Positions 1-7,627 of a stretch of 64,000 nucleotides of DNA are shown here, piece by piece; the stretch's first letter is position 1; each line of letters begins with the position of its first letter. The position numbers and the translations under genes were made by a program. The notes below the pieces were generated by a model that made no database searches, had not been told where the DNA came from, and saw only the letters and a list, made by a program, of their open reading frames with translations. The stretch is taken from positions 186,001-250,000 of the forward strand of contig NZ_JAERJA010000001.1 in assembly GCF_016827675.1 (NCBI RefSeq). Reading direction: 5' to 3'. The stretch comes from Nocardioides limicola (lineage in GTDB: Bacteria > Actinomycetota > Actinomycetes > Propionibacteriales > Nocardioidaceae).

Positions 1-234
1 GGGGTGCGTGGACGCCCACTGTTCGGCGGCCCGGATCCCTTCGTCGGCGTTGTCGGGGGGCATCCGGATGTCGGTGATCACCACGTCCGGCCGGTGTTCG
101 TCCACGGCGGCCAGCAACTCGGGCAGGTCGGAGGCGGTGGCCACCAGTTCGACCTCGGACTGGGTCGCCAGCAGCAGCCGCAGACCCTCGCGGATCAGGA
201 AGCTGTCCTCCGCGGCCACTGCCCGGATCGCCAT
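1..234 (-). CDS. response regulator, receiver domain (C-terminus outside window)
   Basis: Only the first 78 codons are inside the window. The visible part is a CheY-like receiver: an acidic AED pocket near residues 8-10, then VVITDIRMPP with the phospho-acceptor Asp, as in NarL/LuxR-type regulators, so a DNA-binding domain is expected beyond the edge (inference). The ATG at 234 is chosen because a TACCCT hexamer lies exactly 6 nt upstream, the leaderless pattern seen at many genes here; a GTG two codons earlier is the alternative. It lies 30 bp downstream of the nuclease gene on the same strand. No partner kinase is visible next to it. Confidence 0.85.
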   Translation of the reverse strand, partial: MAIRAVAAEDSFLIREGLRLLLATQSEVELVATASDLPELLAAVDEHRPDVVITDIRMPPDNADEGIRAAEQWASTHP

Positions 235-240
235 GTGCAC

Positions 241-246
241 AGGGTA
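241..246 (-). promoter_or_regulatory. -10 element of response regulator gene (leaderless)
   Basis: TACCCT on the minus strand, 6 nt (GTGCAC) before the ATG at 234. Fits the TANNNT-N6-8-start pattern repeated in this window. Confidence 0.45.
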
Positions 247-264
247 CGCGCCGGGACGGGGCGC

Positions 265-1980
265 TCAGCTGTCCAGCGTCTCGAAGACGGTCAGGTGCCG
301 GGCGGCGCCTCCGATCGGGGACGCCCAGTCGCCGTCGACATCGACCAGCCGGATGCCCGGTGACTCCAGCCAGGCCAGGATCCGCTCGGTCTCCTCGGCG
401 CTGGCCGCCGGCAGGGGGCCGGGCTCGCAGGTGACCGCCTCGGCTCCGGCGCGCAGGTCGGCCACGAACGCGTGCGCGTCGGCGCGGGGCGGGATCACCC
501 CGGCGGCCACCAGCCGACCGTGGCGTACGACGTGCACCTCCCAGCGGCCCTGATCGTCGGCGCGGGCGGCGACCAGTTCGGGACAGCGGGTGAGCGCGGT
601 CAGCCGTTGCCCGCGGGCGGCGGCCCGGACCATCGCCGCCAACTGGTCGCGGGCGTTCGCGGCGTCCTCGTACCGCTCCTGCCCGGCCAGGGCTGCCATC
701 TGTGCGTTGAGGGCGTCGACCACGTCGTCGGCCCGGTCGGTCAACGCGTCGCGCAGTTGCTGGACGAGGGCGGCGTACCCGGCCGCGTCGACGCCACCGT
801 CGCAAGGGGCCAGGCAGCGACCCATCTCACCGAGTGCGCACCGGGACCCGGCCGGGGTGAGGGCGAGCCGATCGGTGCACTGGCGGATCGGGAAGGTGGC
901 ATGCAGCGCGGCGAGGGCCTTCTCGGCGACCTTGCGGGAGCTGAACGGGCCCACGAAGTCGGTCGCGTCGTCCCGGATCCGCTTGACCAGGGAGAGTCGC
1001 GGCCACGCTTCGGTGGTGACGGTGATGAAGTGGGAGCGTTCGGGGTACTTGGACCGGCGGTTGTAGGGCGGCTTGTGGGTGGCGATCATCCGCAGCTCCC
1101 GGACCTGCGCCTCGAGCGTGGTCGCGCACTCGACGGCGTCCACGGCGGTGGCGATCGCGACCATCTCACCGATCCGGGACCTGGTCTCCGAGGCGGTGAA
1201 GTAGGACCGGACCCGGCGGCGCAGGTCGCGGGAGGTGCCGACGTAGAGCACTTCGTCGCTGGGACCGCGGAAGAGGTAGACGCCCGGGGCATGGGGGAGT
1301 GGCTCGGCCAGGTGCCGTTTGCGGCGTTGTGCCGCGGTGACGTGCGAGGTGAAGGTGTGCAACTCCTCCAGGGTCTGCACGCCGAGGTTGCCGAGTCGGG
1401 CCAGCATCCCGTGCAGCACGTCGACGGTGGCGCGGGCGTCGGCCAGCGCCCGGTGGTTGGGGGTGGTGTCGGCGCCGAAGACCCGGGCCAGGGTGCCGAG
1501 CTTGTGGTTGGGGGCCTCGTCCTTGGTGACCACCCGCCGGGCCAGTTTCACGGTGTCCAGCACCTCGAAGCGGGGCCAGTCGAGGCCGAGCCGCTCGGCG
1601 TCGTGCTTGAGGAAGCCGACATCGAAGCCGGCGTTGTGGGCGACCAGCACGCAGCCCTGGGCGAACTCCAAGAAGGCGGGCAGCACCGACTCGATCGGCG
1701 GCGCGTCGGCGACCATCCGGTTGCTGATCCCGGTGAGCACCGCGATGAAGGGCGGGATCTCGGCGCGGGGGTTGACCAGGGTCTGGAACTCGCCCAGCAC
1801 CTCGCCGCCGCGCACCTTGACCGCGCCGACCTCGGTGATCCGGTCGCCGTTGGCGGCCGACCCGCCGGTGGTCTCCAGGTCGACCACGCAGAAGGTGGTG
1901 TCCCGCAACGCCCGTCCGAGCTCGTCGAAACTGCGCTGGTCCTCCCAGCGGGGGGCGAGGGTCGGGGCGGTGCTGGTCAC
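265..1980 (-). CDS. DEDDh exonuclease / GIY-YIG (UvrC-like) fusion protein
   Basis: 571-residue fusion. The N-terminal part is a DnaQ-type 3'-5' exonuclease with ExoI DLETTG (about residue 34), ExoII NAGFDVGFL and ExoIII HRALADAR. A GIY-YIG nuclease follows (GVYLFRG ... LYVGTS), then a UvrC-like cysteine motif (RCALGEMGRCLAPC) and a UVR-like helix (ERYEDAANARDQL). The UvrC RNase H-like nuclease and helix-hairpin-helix domains are missing, so it resembles Cho and the mycobacterial Rv2191 family rather than UvrC. A role in DNA repair is inferred. GTG at 1980 is chosen because TAGCGT lies 7 nt upstream; an in-frame GTG at 2004 would add eight residues. Confidence 0.9.
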   Translation of the reverse strand: MTSTAPTLAPRWEDQRSFDELGRALRDTTFCVVDLETTGGSAANGDRITEVGAVKVRGGEVLGEFQTLVNPRAEIPPFIAVLTGISNRMVADAPPIESVLPAFLEFAQGCVLVAHNAGFDVGFLKHDAERLGLDWPRFEVLDTVKLARRVVTKDEAPNHKLGTLARVFGADTTPNHRALADARATVDVLHGMLARLGNLGVQTLEELHTFTSHVTAAQRRKRHLAEPLPHAPGVYLFRGPSDEVLYVGTSRDLRRRVRSYFTASETRSRIGEMVAIATAVDAVECATTLEAQVRELRMIATHKPPYNRRSKYPERSHFITVTTEAWPRLSLVKRIRDDATDFVGPFSSRKVAEKALAALHATFPIRQCTDRLALTPAGSRCALGEMGRCLAPCDGGVDAAGYAALVQQLRDALTDRADDVVDALNAQMAALAGQERYEDAANARDQLAAMVRAAARGQRLTALTRCPELVAARADDQGRWEVHVVRHGRLVAAGVIPPRADAHAFVADLRAGAEAVTCEPGPLPAASAEETERILAWLESPGIRLVDVDGDWASPIGGAARHLTVFETLDS

Positions 1981-1987
1981 GTCCTTG

Positions 1988-1993
1988 ACGCTA
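1988..1993 (-). promoter_or_regulatory. -10 element of the DEDDh-GIY-YIG gene (leaderless)
   Basis: TAGCGT on the minus strand with a 7-nt spacer to the GTG at 1980. It decides the start over GTG 2004. Confidence 0.45.
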
Positions 1994-2097
1994 GAGGTCG
2001 GCACCGACAGAACGCGCCTGCCACACCGTGGCCGCCTCGGTGGCCGTAGGCTGGACGGGTCCCAGCCGCATCGCCCGCACCGACGAGGAGCCAGAAG

Positions 2098-2352
2098 TTG
2101 TCCGTCGCGATCCCCGACGCCCAGACCCGTTGGCGCTGCGCCGGCTGCGGCAACCTGACCCGGTTCGACGTCACTCGCAGCCGCCGGACCACTCAGTTCT
2201 GGCACTTCGATCTGGCCGGTGACCACCAGGTCGAGGAGACGACGGTGCTGGCCGAGGACCTGGAGACGGTCAGCTGTCGCTGGTGTGGCCGGGCCGACGC
2301 GATCGAGCTGGTGGACCGCGCCTCGGTGACTGCGGCCGAGATCTCGGAGTGA
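2098..2352 (+). CDS. small zinc-ribbon-like protein (84 aa)
   Basis: Two CxxC pairs, C14-C17 (CAGC) and C60-C63 (CRWC), frame a short beta-rich segment, so a single zinc-binding module is likely. The TTG start is supported by GAGGAG ending 7 nt upstream. A TAGGCT hexamer near 2046 could be its promoter; it is divergent from the nuclease gene. The NYN-domain gene follows after 13 nt on the same strand, so the two are probably cotranscribed. I do not recognise a named family, and no function is assigned. Confidence 0.75.
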   Translation: MSVAIPDAQTRWRCAGCGNLTRFDVTRSRRTTQFWHFDLAGDHQVEETTVLAEDLETVSCRWCGRADAIELVDRASVTAAEISE

Positions 2353-2365
2353 CCCGGAGTCACTG

Positions 2366-3631
2366 ATGGTCACCGGCCGAGCCCTCCCCGAGCAGGTGCG
2401 GGCTCGACTGTTGGCGCTGGCCGCCGAGGCGCTGCCCGACACCCCGAGCCTGCCGCCGGCGTTGCGGCGGGTCGCCGACTTCGCCCCCGCGCGGCGGGCC
2501 CGGCTGGGCGGCACCCAGATCGCGGCTGCGCTGGAGTCCGACGACGAGTTCCGCGCCCGGCTGGCGACCCGGGTGCAGGCGACCCACCCGGAGTTGGCGG
2601 CACTGCCGGAGGCGGCCGACCCGGTGGATGTGGCGGCCGCGGCCTGGCTGATCCGGGACGAGGATTGGCAGCAGCGCTTCGAGGAGGCGGTCGGCCGGGT
2701 CGACGCGCGCGCCCAGGCGGACGAGGCGTCCCGCACTGCGGATGAGTTGTCCCGGGCGCTACGCCGGGTCGAGGAGGCCGAGCGACTGCTCGCCGAGCAA
2801 CGGGACCTCGTCGGAGCGCAGGCCGCGCAGGCCAAGGCGGAGCACACGCTGCTCCGGCAGCGGCTCGGGGAGGCACGGGCCGCCGAACGGGCGGCGTTGG
2901 CCCGCGCCGAGCAGGCCGAGGCGGTGGCCGACGAGCTGGCCCGGGCGCAGCGCAGTGCGGACTCGACCGCGGACGCGGAGGTACGCCGTTGGCGGCGCCG
3001 CGCGGAGGAGGCCGAGGCCCGGCTGGCGGCGCTGCGTCGTACCGGACGGAGCGAACGCGACGAGGCGACCCTGCGGGCGAGGCTGCTGCTGGACACGGTG
3101 CTGCGGGCCGGCGCCGGCCTGCAGCGCGAGTTGGGCCTGCCGCCGGTCGAAGGGGCGCCGGCGGACCGGGTCGAGGCCGACCTGGCCGAGGCCGGCAGGT
3201 CGTCGACCGGGGTGCTGGGTGGTGACGGTGGCGCGTTCTTGGAGCAGCACCTGGCGTTGCCGTTGGCGCGGCTGGTGATCGACGGCTACAACGTGACCAA
3301 GGGGGCCTGGCCCCGGTTGCCGCTGGAGAAGCAACGCACCCGGCTGGTCAGCGGTCTCGCCTCGCTGGTGGGCCGCACCGGCGCGGAGGCGACGGTGGTC
3401 TTCGACGCCGCCGAGTCGACCGGCCGTGGGGTCGGGGTCACCCCGCGGGGGGTGCGAGTGCTGTTCAGCCCCGAAGGCGTGATCGCCGACGACGTGATCC
3501 GGCAGTTGGTGGCCGCCGAACCGGTGGGGCGGGTGATCGTGGTGATCACCGACGACCAGGAGCTGGCCACCGACGTGGCTCGCGCCGGCGCCACCGTGCT
3601 CTCCGCGGCCGCGCTGCTCTCCCTGCTCTGA
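2366..3631 (+). CDS. NYN-domain (YacP-like) RNA-binding / RNase-like protein
   Basis: 421 residues. The first ~110 residues are helical. A long Ala/Arg/Glu-rich coiled coil spans roughly 115-250. The last ~150 residues are a PIN-like NYN domain: LVIDGYNVTKGAW (catalytic-type Asp), VVFDAAES, ADDVIRQLV and VITDDQELA supply the usual acidic cluster. NYN proteins are metal-dependent RNases or RNA-binding proteins, and YacP-type members act in RNA turnover (family knowledge); the target here is unknown. ATG 2366 has CGGAG about 6 nt upstream. Confidence 0.85.
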   Translation: MVTGRALPEQVRARLLALAAEALPDTPSLPPALRRVADFAPARRARLGGTQIAAALESDDEFRARLATRVQATHPELAALPEAADPVDVAAAAWLIRDEDWQQRFEEAVGRVDARAQADEASRTADELSRALRRVEEAERLLAEQRDLVGAQAAQAKAEHTLLRQRLGEARAAERAALARAEQAEAVADELARAQRSADSTADAEVRRWRRRAEEAEARLAALRRTGRSERDEATLRARLLLDTVLRAGAGLQRELGLPPVEGAPADRVEADLAEAGRSSTGVLGGDGGAFLEQHLALPLARLVIDGYNVTKGAWPRLPLEKQRTRLVSGLASLVGRTGAEATVVFDAAESTGRGVGVTPRGVRVLFSPEGVIADDVIRQLVAAEPVGRVIVVITDDQELATDVARAGATVLSAAALLSLL

Positions 3632-3640
3632 CCCGCCCCT

Positions 3641-3685
3641 TCGGTGGTCGAGTGTCCGCGAGGAACGAGCGGATGTATCGAGACC
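3641..3685 (+). repeat. palindromic intergenic repeat, single copy
   Basis: One ~45-nt unit that starts TCGGTGGTCGAGTG and ends GTATCGAGACC. It belongs to the same family as the clusters at 9153-9417 and 24702-24858. The left outer arm is GGTGGTC, but the right end reads GACCCCC, so the outermost pairing is partly lost; the inner arms TCCGC/GCGGA match the 24.7-kb subtype. Confidence 0.85.
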
Positions 3686-3761
3686 CCCTTGAGGGCCCCG
3701 ACACGCCGGGAACAGTGCGTGTCGGCCGGGAATGTCGGAGCCTTCGTCAACAGTGCGGTCC

Positions 3762-3968
3762 ATGAGCACACGAATCGATTGCGACACCTGTCTGGTCCGC
3801 GGGCTGCACTGCCACGACTGTGTGGTGACAGTGCTCCTGGGGCCACCCCCGGAGATGGAGATCGACGACGACGAGATGGCGGCGCTGGGGGTGCTGGCCG
3901 CGCAAGGGCTGGTGCCACCGTTACGGATGGTGACTCCTGTGGCGTCGCCGGAGCTGGGAACGGCCTGA
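3762..3968 (+). CDS. small double-CxxC protein (68 aa)
   Basis: The N-terminus has CDTC (C7-C10) and CHDC (C17-C20), a tight CxxC-x6-CxxC knuckle likely to bind zinc, followed by a hydrophobic stretch VVTVLLGPPPE and an acidic helix. It looks like a conserved actinobacterial small protein found beside NlpC/P60 genes, but I know no function. ATG 3762 begins the conserved part; an ATG at 3732 would add ten unconvincing residues. No clear ribosome-binding site is seen. Confidence 0.65.
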   Translation: MSTRIDCDTCLVRGLHCHDCVVTVLLGPPPEMEIDDDEMAALGVLAAQGLVPPLRMVTPVASPELGTA

Positions 3969-4093
3969 CACGCCGCCTCGGGGGTTTGCAGCCGTTGGGG
4001 CAGCCGTCTAGTCTTCAGAGGTCGCAGACGGACAAGGGTGTCCGTTCACTGCGCCCCCACTTTCGAAGCACCCTGCCAGGAGACACATCCCCC

Positions 4094-5107
4094 GTGCCCC
4101 ACCACACGAGGTATCGCGCCACGCGAGTCGGTCGACTGATCAGCGGACTCACCGGAGCCGCGGTGGTGGCGACGATCGCCGTCGTCCCCGCCGCTCAGGC
4201 CGAGCCGGACAAGGTGGAGCAGGCCAAGACCACGGTGGACCGTCTCTACCATCAGGCCGAGCAGGCCTCGGAGCGTTACAACGACGCCCGGGTGGAGCTC
4301 GAGGACCTGCAGGCTGACCTGCGGACGCTGCGCGCCGACGAGCGCCGGCAACGTCGTCAGCTCGACGCCGTCCGGGACCAGGTCACCGACGTGGTCGTGC
4401 GCCAGTACCAGGGCGAAGGCGTCACCGCGATGAGCCAACTGGTGACGGCCAAGGACCCGACCCTGTTCCTGTCCCAGCTCTCCACCGTCTCCACGTTCTA
4501 CTCCATGCAGGGCCAGCTGTTCTCCAGCTACGACATCGAGATCGCGGCGATGCAGATCCGCCGTGAGGCGATCCGGGAGCGCACCGACCGGGTGCAGCGG
4601 CTCGAGGGTCGTCTCGCCGCCGAGAAGGCCGAGATCGACGAGAAGTACGACGAGGCCAAGAAGGTGCTCGATCGCCTCGAGGCCGAGGAGCGGGCCAGGA
4701 TCGCGGCCGCGTCCCGCAGCGGGCACTCCACCCGGCTGCCGGACAACGTGCCCGCCTCGGGTCGGGCCAAGGTGGTCGTCGACTGGGCGCTCACCCAGCT
4801 CGGCAAGCCGTACTCCTGGGGCTCCGGCGGACCCAACTCCTATGACTGCTCCGGCTTCACCTCCGCGGCCTGGCGCCAGGCCGGCGTCTCGCTGCCGCAC
4901 TCCTCGCGCGCCCAGTTCGGGGTCGGTCGTCGAGTCGACCGCAACAGTCTGCAGCCGGGCGACCTGGTCTTCTACTACTCGCCGATCAGCCACGTGGGGA
5001 TCTACATCGGCGGTGGCCGGATCGTGCACGCCGCCCGCCCCGGCGTCGGCGTGGTGATCTCCGGTGTCTTCTCGATGCCGTACACCGGTGCCGTCCGCCC
5101 CGGCTGA
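4094..5107 (+). CDS. secreted NlpC/P60 peptidoglycan endopeptidase (RipC-like)
   Basis: 337 residues. A signal peptide (GAAVVATIAVVPAAQA, cleavage near residue 36) is followed by a long coiled coil (about 40-215) and a C-terminal NlpC/P60 domain. The catalytic Cys lies in NSYDCSGFTSAAW and the His in SHVGIYIGGG, with a further His in IVHAARPG. Such proteins cut the D-Glu-mDAP bond in peptidoglycan stems and are often held inactive by the coiled coil until activated at the divisome. GTG 4094 has CAGGAGA about 10 nt upstream. The same neighbour (nuclease fusion beside an NlpC/P60 gene) is known from mycobacteria (Rv2190c/Rv2191). Confidence 0.9.
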   Translation: MPHHTRYRATRVGRLISGLTGAAVVATIAVVPAAQAEPDKVEQAKTTVDRLYHQAEQASERYNDARVELEDLQADLRTLRADERRQRRQLDAVRDQVTDVVVRQYQGEGVTAMSQLVTAKDPTLFLSQLSTVSTFYSMQGQLFSSYDIEIAAMQIRREAIRERTDRVQRLEGRLAAEKAEIDEKYDEAKKVLDRLEAEERARIAAASRSGHSTRLPDNVPASGRAKVVVDWALTQLGKPYSWGSGGPNSYDCSGFTSAAWRQAGVSLPHSSRAQFGVGRRVDRNSLQPGDLVFYYSPISHVGIYIGGGRIVHAARPGVGVVISGVFSMPYTGAVRPG

Positions 5108-6347
5108 TCCACCCCCGAGCACCGGCCGCCTCAGCATCGGCCGCCGCACTCGCGCGGCCGCACTGATCGGCTGCCTGCTGGCCGTGCTGCTCGTCGGCTG
5201 TCAACGCGACTACGCCGTCGAGCTGCCGGACTCCACGAACGCCCAGGTCGAGCCCGCGCTGGCCGCGGCGGCGCTGCGGGATCTCGTTTCCGCGGTGCGC
5301 GCCGGCGACCTCGAGGCCGCGGCAGCGTTGGCGCCGGCCGACGACGCGGCCGCCCAGGAGTTGCTGCGCGGGATGGTCGCGAACGCGGTCGCGATCGGGG
5401 TCGAGGACTTCTCGCTGCGTTACGTCGCCGATCTCGGCGGGGTCAGCGCCGAGGGCGGTTGGCGGGCCACCGTGGACGTGGCCTGGTCGTTCGAGGACTT
5501 CCACACCACCCCGGCACTGACCGAGGTGGTGGTCTCGTTCGCGCGCAGCGACGCCGGGTTGGCGGTCACCGGCATCGGCGGCCACGGCCGACGGTCGCCG
5601 CTGTGGCTGACCGCAGGCGCTCTGGAGGTACGCCGCGGCCCGCAGACGCTGGTGGTCGTCGACGCCGACGCTGCCACTGCGGACCGCTACGACGAGATGG
5701 CCCGGGCCGCGGTGCCGGTGGTGCATGAGGTGCTCCCGCAGTGGCATCCGCGGCTGGTGGTCGAGGTGCCCCGTGACCCTGAGGCGCTGGCGGCCGCCCT
5801 GGACGTGGCGGTGCATGAGTACGCCCAGGTGGCGGCGGTGACCGCGGCCGCGGACGGCTCGACGTCCCGGTCCGCGCCGGTGCATGTCTTCGTCAACCCG
5901 CGGGTGTTCGGGGCGCTGGGCGACGAGGGCGCCCAGGTGGTGCTCAGCCACGAGGCGGTGCACGTGGCGACACAGGCGCCCTTCGCGCCGCTGCCGCTGT
6001 GGCTGTTGGAAGGGTTCGCCGACTATGTGGCGTTGCGTGACGTCGACCTGCCGCTGACCACCACGGCCGGCCAGATCGCCGCCCAGGTGCGCGCCGACGG
6101 GGTGCCCGAGGAGTTGCCTGGGCCGGACGAGTTCGCGACCAACAGGCAGCATCTGGGCGCGGCGTACGAAGCGGCCTGGCTGGCGTGCACCACCATCGCC
6201 GCGCATGCCGGCGAGGAGGCGTTGGTCGAGCTGTATACCCGCGCGTCGGCGGGGGAGCCGGTCGAGGACCTGCTGGTCGAGGTGATCGGGTGGACGTACG
6301 AGGACCTGGTGGCTGCCTGGCAGCAACGACTCCGGACGCTGCCGTGA
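5088..6347 (+). CDS. lipoprotein with peptidase-MA-like HExxH domain
   Basis: 419 residues. The N-terminus has a lipobox (LLVGCQ), so it is predicted to be membrane-anchored outside the cell. The N-terminal half is an NTF2-like or unassigned region. The C-terminal half carries SHEAVHVAT followed by LPLWLLEGFADYVAL, the HExxH...E arrangement of peptidase-MA-like (gluzincin) metallopeptidases. The gene overlaps the end of the NlpC/P60 gene, which suggests coupled translation. GTG 5088 gives a compact signal peptide; a GTG at 5064 would add eight residues. The substrate is unknown; its neighbours suggest envelope proteolysis. Confidence 0.8.
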   Translation: MPSAPADPPPSTGRLSIGRRTRAAALIGCLLAVLLVGCQRDYAVELPDSTNAQVEPALAAAALRDLVSAVRAGDLEAAAALAPADDAAAQELLRGMVANAVAIGVEDFSLRYVADLGGVSAEGGWRATVDVAWSFEDFHTTPALTEVVVSFARSDAGLAVTGIGGHGRRSPLWLTAGALEVRRGPQTLVVVDADAATADRYDEMARAAVPVVHEVLPQWHPRLVVEVPRDPEALAAALDVAVHEYAQVAAVTAAADGSTSRSAPVHVFVNPRVFGALGDEGAQVVLSHEAVHVATQAPFAPLPLWLLEGFADYVALRDVDLPLTTTAGQIAAQVRADGVPEELPGPDEFATNRQHLGAAYEAAWLACTTIAAHAGEEALVELYTRASAGEPVEDLLVEVIGWTYEDLVAAWQQRLRTLP

Positions 6348-7627
6348 GGCGGGTCGCCGCGGTGACGGTGCTGGTCGCGCTGCTCGGTTTCGGGGTGCTG
6401 GCCGCGGTGCTGGTGCCGTGGCAGCCGGTGCCGGAGTCGCTGGGGCCGTTGGTGTTGCCTGAGGCCGCGGAGGTGTTCACCGCCGAGGAGTTGGCTGCCT
6501 CGGCGGCGTACTCGTGGCCGGCCCGGTGGTGGAGTTGGACCGGGCTGGCGGTGTCGCTGGCGGTGGCTGGGGTGCTCGGGTTCACCCGGCTCGGCCGCGC
6601 CCTGATGGCGCGGCTGCCGAACCCGTGGTGGCTGCGCGCCTGGTGCGGGGTCGCGGTGGTGCTGTTGGCCGGTCGGCTGGCGACGCTGCCGACCGGGGTG
6701 GGGGGTTGGCGGCTGCGGGTCGAGCACGGCCTGTCCACGCAGACCTGGGCCGGCTATCTGCGCGATGTCGCGGTCGGGTTCACCGTGAATGTGGCGATCA
6801 CCGGACTCGCGGTCGTGGTGCTGCTGGCGATCGTCCGCCGGTGGCGGACCTGGTGGCCGGCGATCGCGGCCGGGGCCTTCGCTGCGCTGGTGCTGGCCGG
6901 GTCCTGGCTGTTGCCGGTCCTGGTGGAGCCGCTGTTCCACGAGTTCACGCCGCTGGCCGAGGGGGAGTTGCGCACTGAGGTGATCGCTCTGGCCGAGGCC
7001 GAGGGGGTCGAGGTCGGCGAGGTTCTGGTCGCCGACGCGTCTCGTCGTACCACCACCTTGAATGCGTGGGTCTCCGGGTTCGGCTCCACGAAGCGGGTGG
7101 TGCTCTACGACACCTTGGTCGAGGACCTGCCCCGCGATGAGGCGATGTTGGTGGTGGCCCACGAACTGGCGCATGCCGCGCACTCGGACGTGCTGGTGGG
7201 TACGACGCTGGGTGCGCTCGGCGTCGCTGCCGCTGTCGCTGCCCTGGGGCTGATTGCCTTTCCCGTCGGTCGCGGGAGCGCGGGCGGGGGGGCCGGTGGA
7301 GCTGGTCGGGACCGCCGCCCCACTCCCACTCCCACTCCCACTCCCGCTCACGTGCCGTTCATCCTCGCCCTGGTCGCCTTCGCCTCGGTGGTGGTCGCGC
7401 CTGCGGAGAACGGGCTGAGTCGCCTGGTGGAGTTGCGTGCCGACGTGGTGGCGTTGGAGGTCACCGGGGATGCGGAGGCGTTCGAGCGGATGCAGCGTGG
7501 CCTGGCGTTGCGTTCGCTTCGAGACCCGGAGCCGCCGCGTCTGTCGCAGTGGTGGTTCGGCTCCCATCCGACGGTGCTGGAGCGGATCGGGCTGGCGCGG
7601 CTCTACGGTCACGCCGCCCGGGAGTAG
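6344..7627 (+). CDS. M48-family membrane metallopeptidase (HtpX/CAAX protease-like)
   Basis: 427 residues with several membrane segments and the zinc site VVAHELAHAAHSD. The N-terminal half resembles the CAAX prenyl protease 1 N-terminal region, and ELRADVVALEVTG provides the third zinc ligand Glu. The GTG overlaps the preceding stop (GTGA). Between two membrane helices lies an odd low-complexity loop encoded by a run of seven G (7286-7292) and four perfect CACTCC units (7321-7344), giving alternating Pro-Thr. The 3' end overlaps the convergent HNH gene by 19 bp. M48 enzymes cleave membrane or misfolded proteins (family); the target here is unknown. Confidence 0.88.
   Translation: MRRVAAVTVLVALLGFGVLAAVLVPWQPVPESLGPLVLPEAAEVFTAEELAASAAYSWPARWWSWTGLAVSLAVAGVLGFTRLGRALMARLPNPWWLRAWCGVAVVLLAGRLATLPTGVGGWRLRVEHGLSTQTWAGYLRDVAVGFTVNVAITGLAVVVLLAIVRRWRTWWPAIAAGAFAALVLAGSWLLPVLVEPLFHEFTPLAEGELRTEVIALAEAEGVEVGEVLVADASRRTTTLNAWVSGFGSTKRVVLYDTLVEDLPRDEAMLVVAHELAHAAHSDVLVGTTLGALGVAAAVAALGLIAFPVGRGSAGGGAGGAGRDRRPTPTPTPTPAHVPFILALVAFASVVVAPAENGLSRLVELRADVVALEVTGDAEAFERMQRGLALRSLRDPEPPRLSQWWFGSHPTVLERIGLARLYGHAARE
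7321..7344 (+). repeat. hexanucleotide microsatellite (CACTCC)4 inside the M48 gene
   Basis: Four perfect CACTCC copies followed by a degenerate CGCTCA. Period six keeps the frame, so copy-number change would lengthen or shorten a Thr-Pro linker without a frameshift. Confidence 0.9.

Noticed and set aside
265..3096. A 943-residue protein starting at 3096 on the minus strand
   Set aside because: The upstream ~370 codons are low-complexity Ala/Ser/Arg sequence antisense to the NYN gene; the conserved protein starts at the DnaQ domain.
3969..4093. c-di-AMP (ydaO-type) riboswitch before the NlpC/P60 gene
   Set aside because: The leader is only about 125 nt and lacks the conserved blocks of that riboswitch; only a normal ribosome-binding site is seen.
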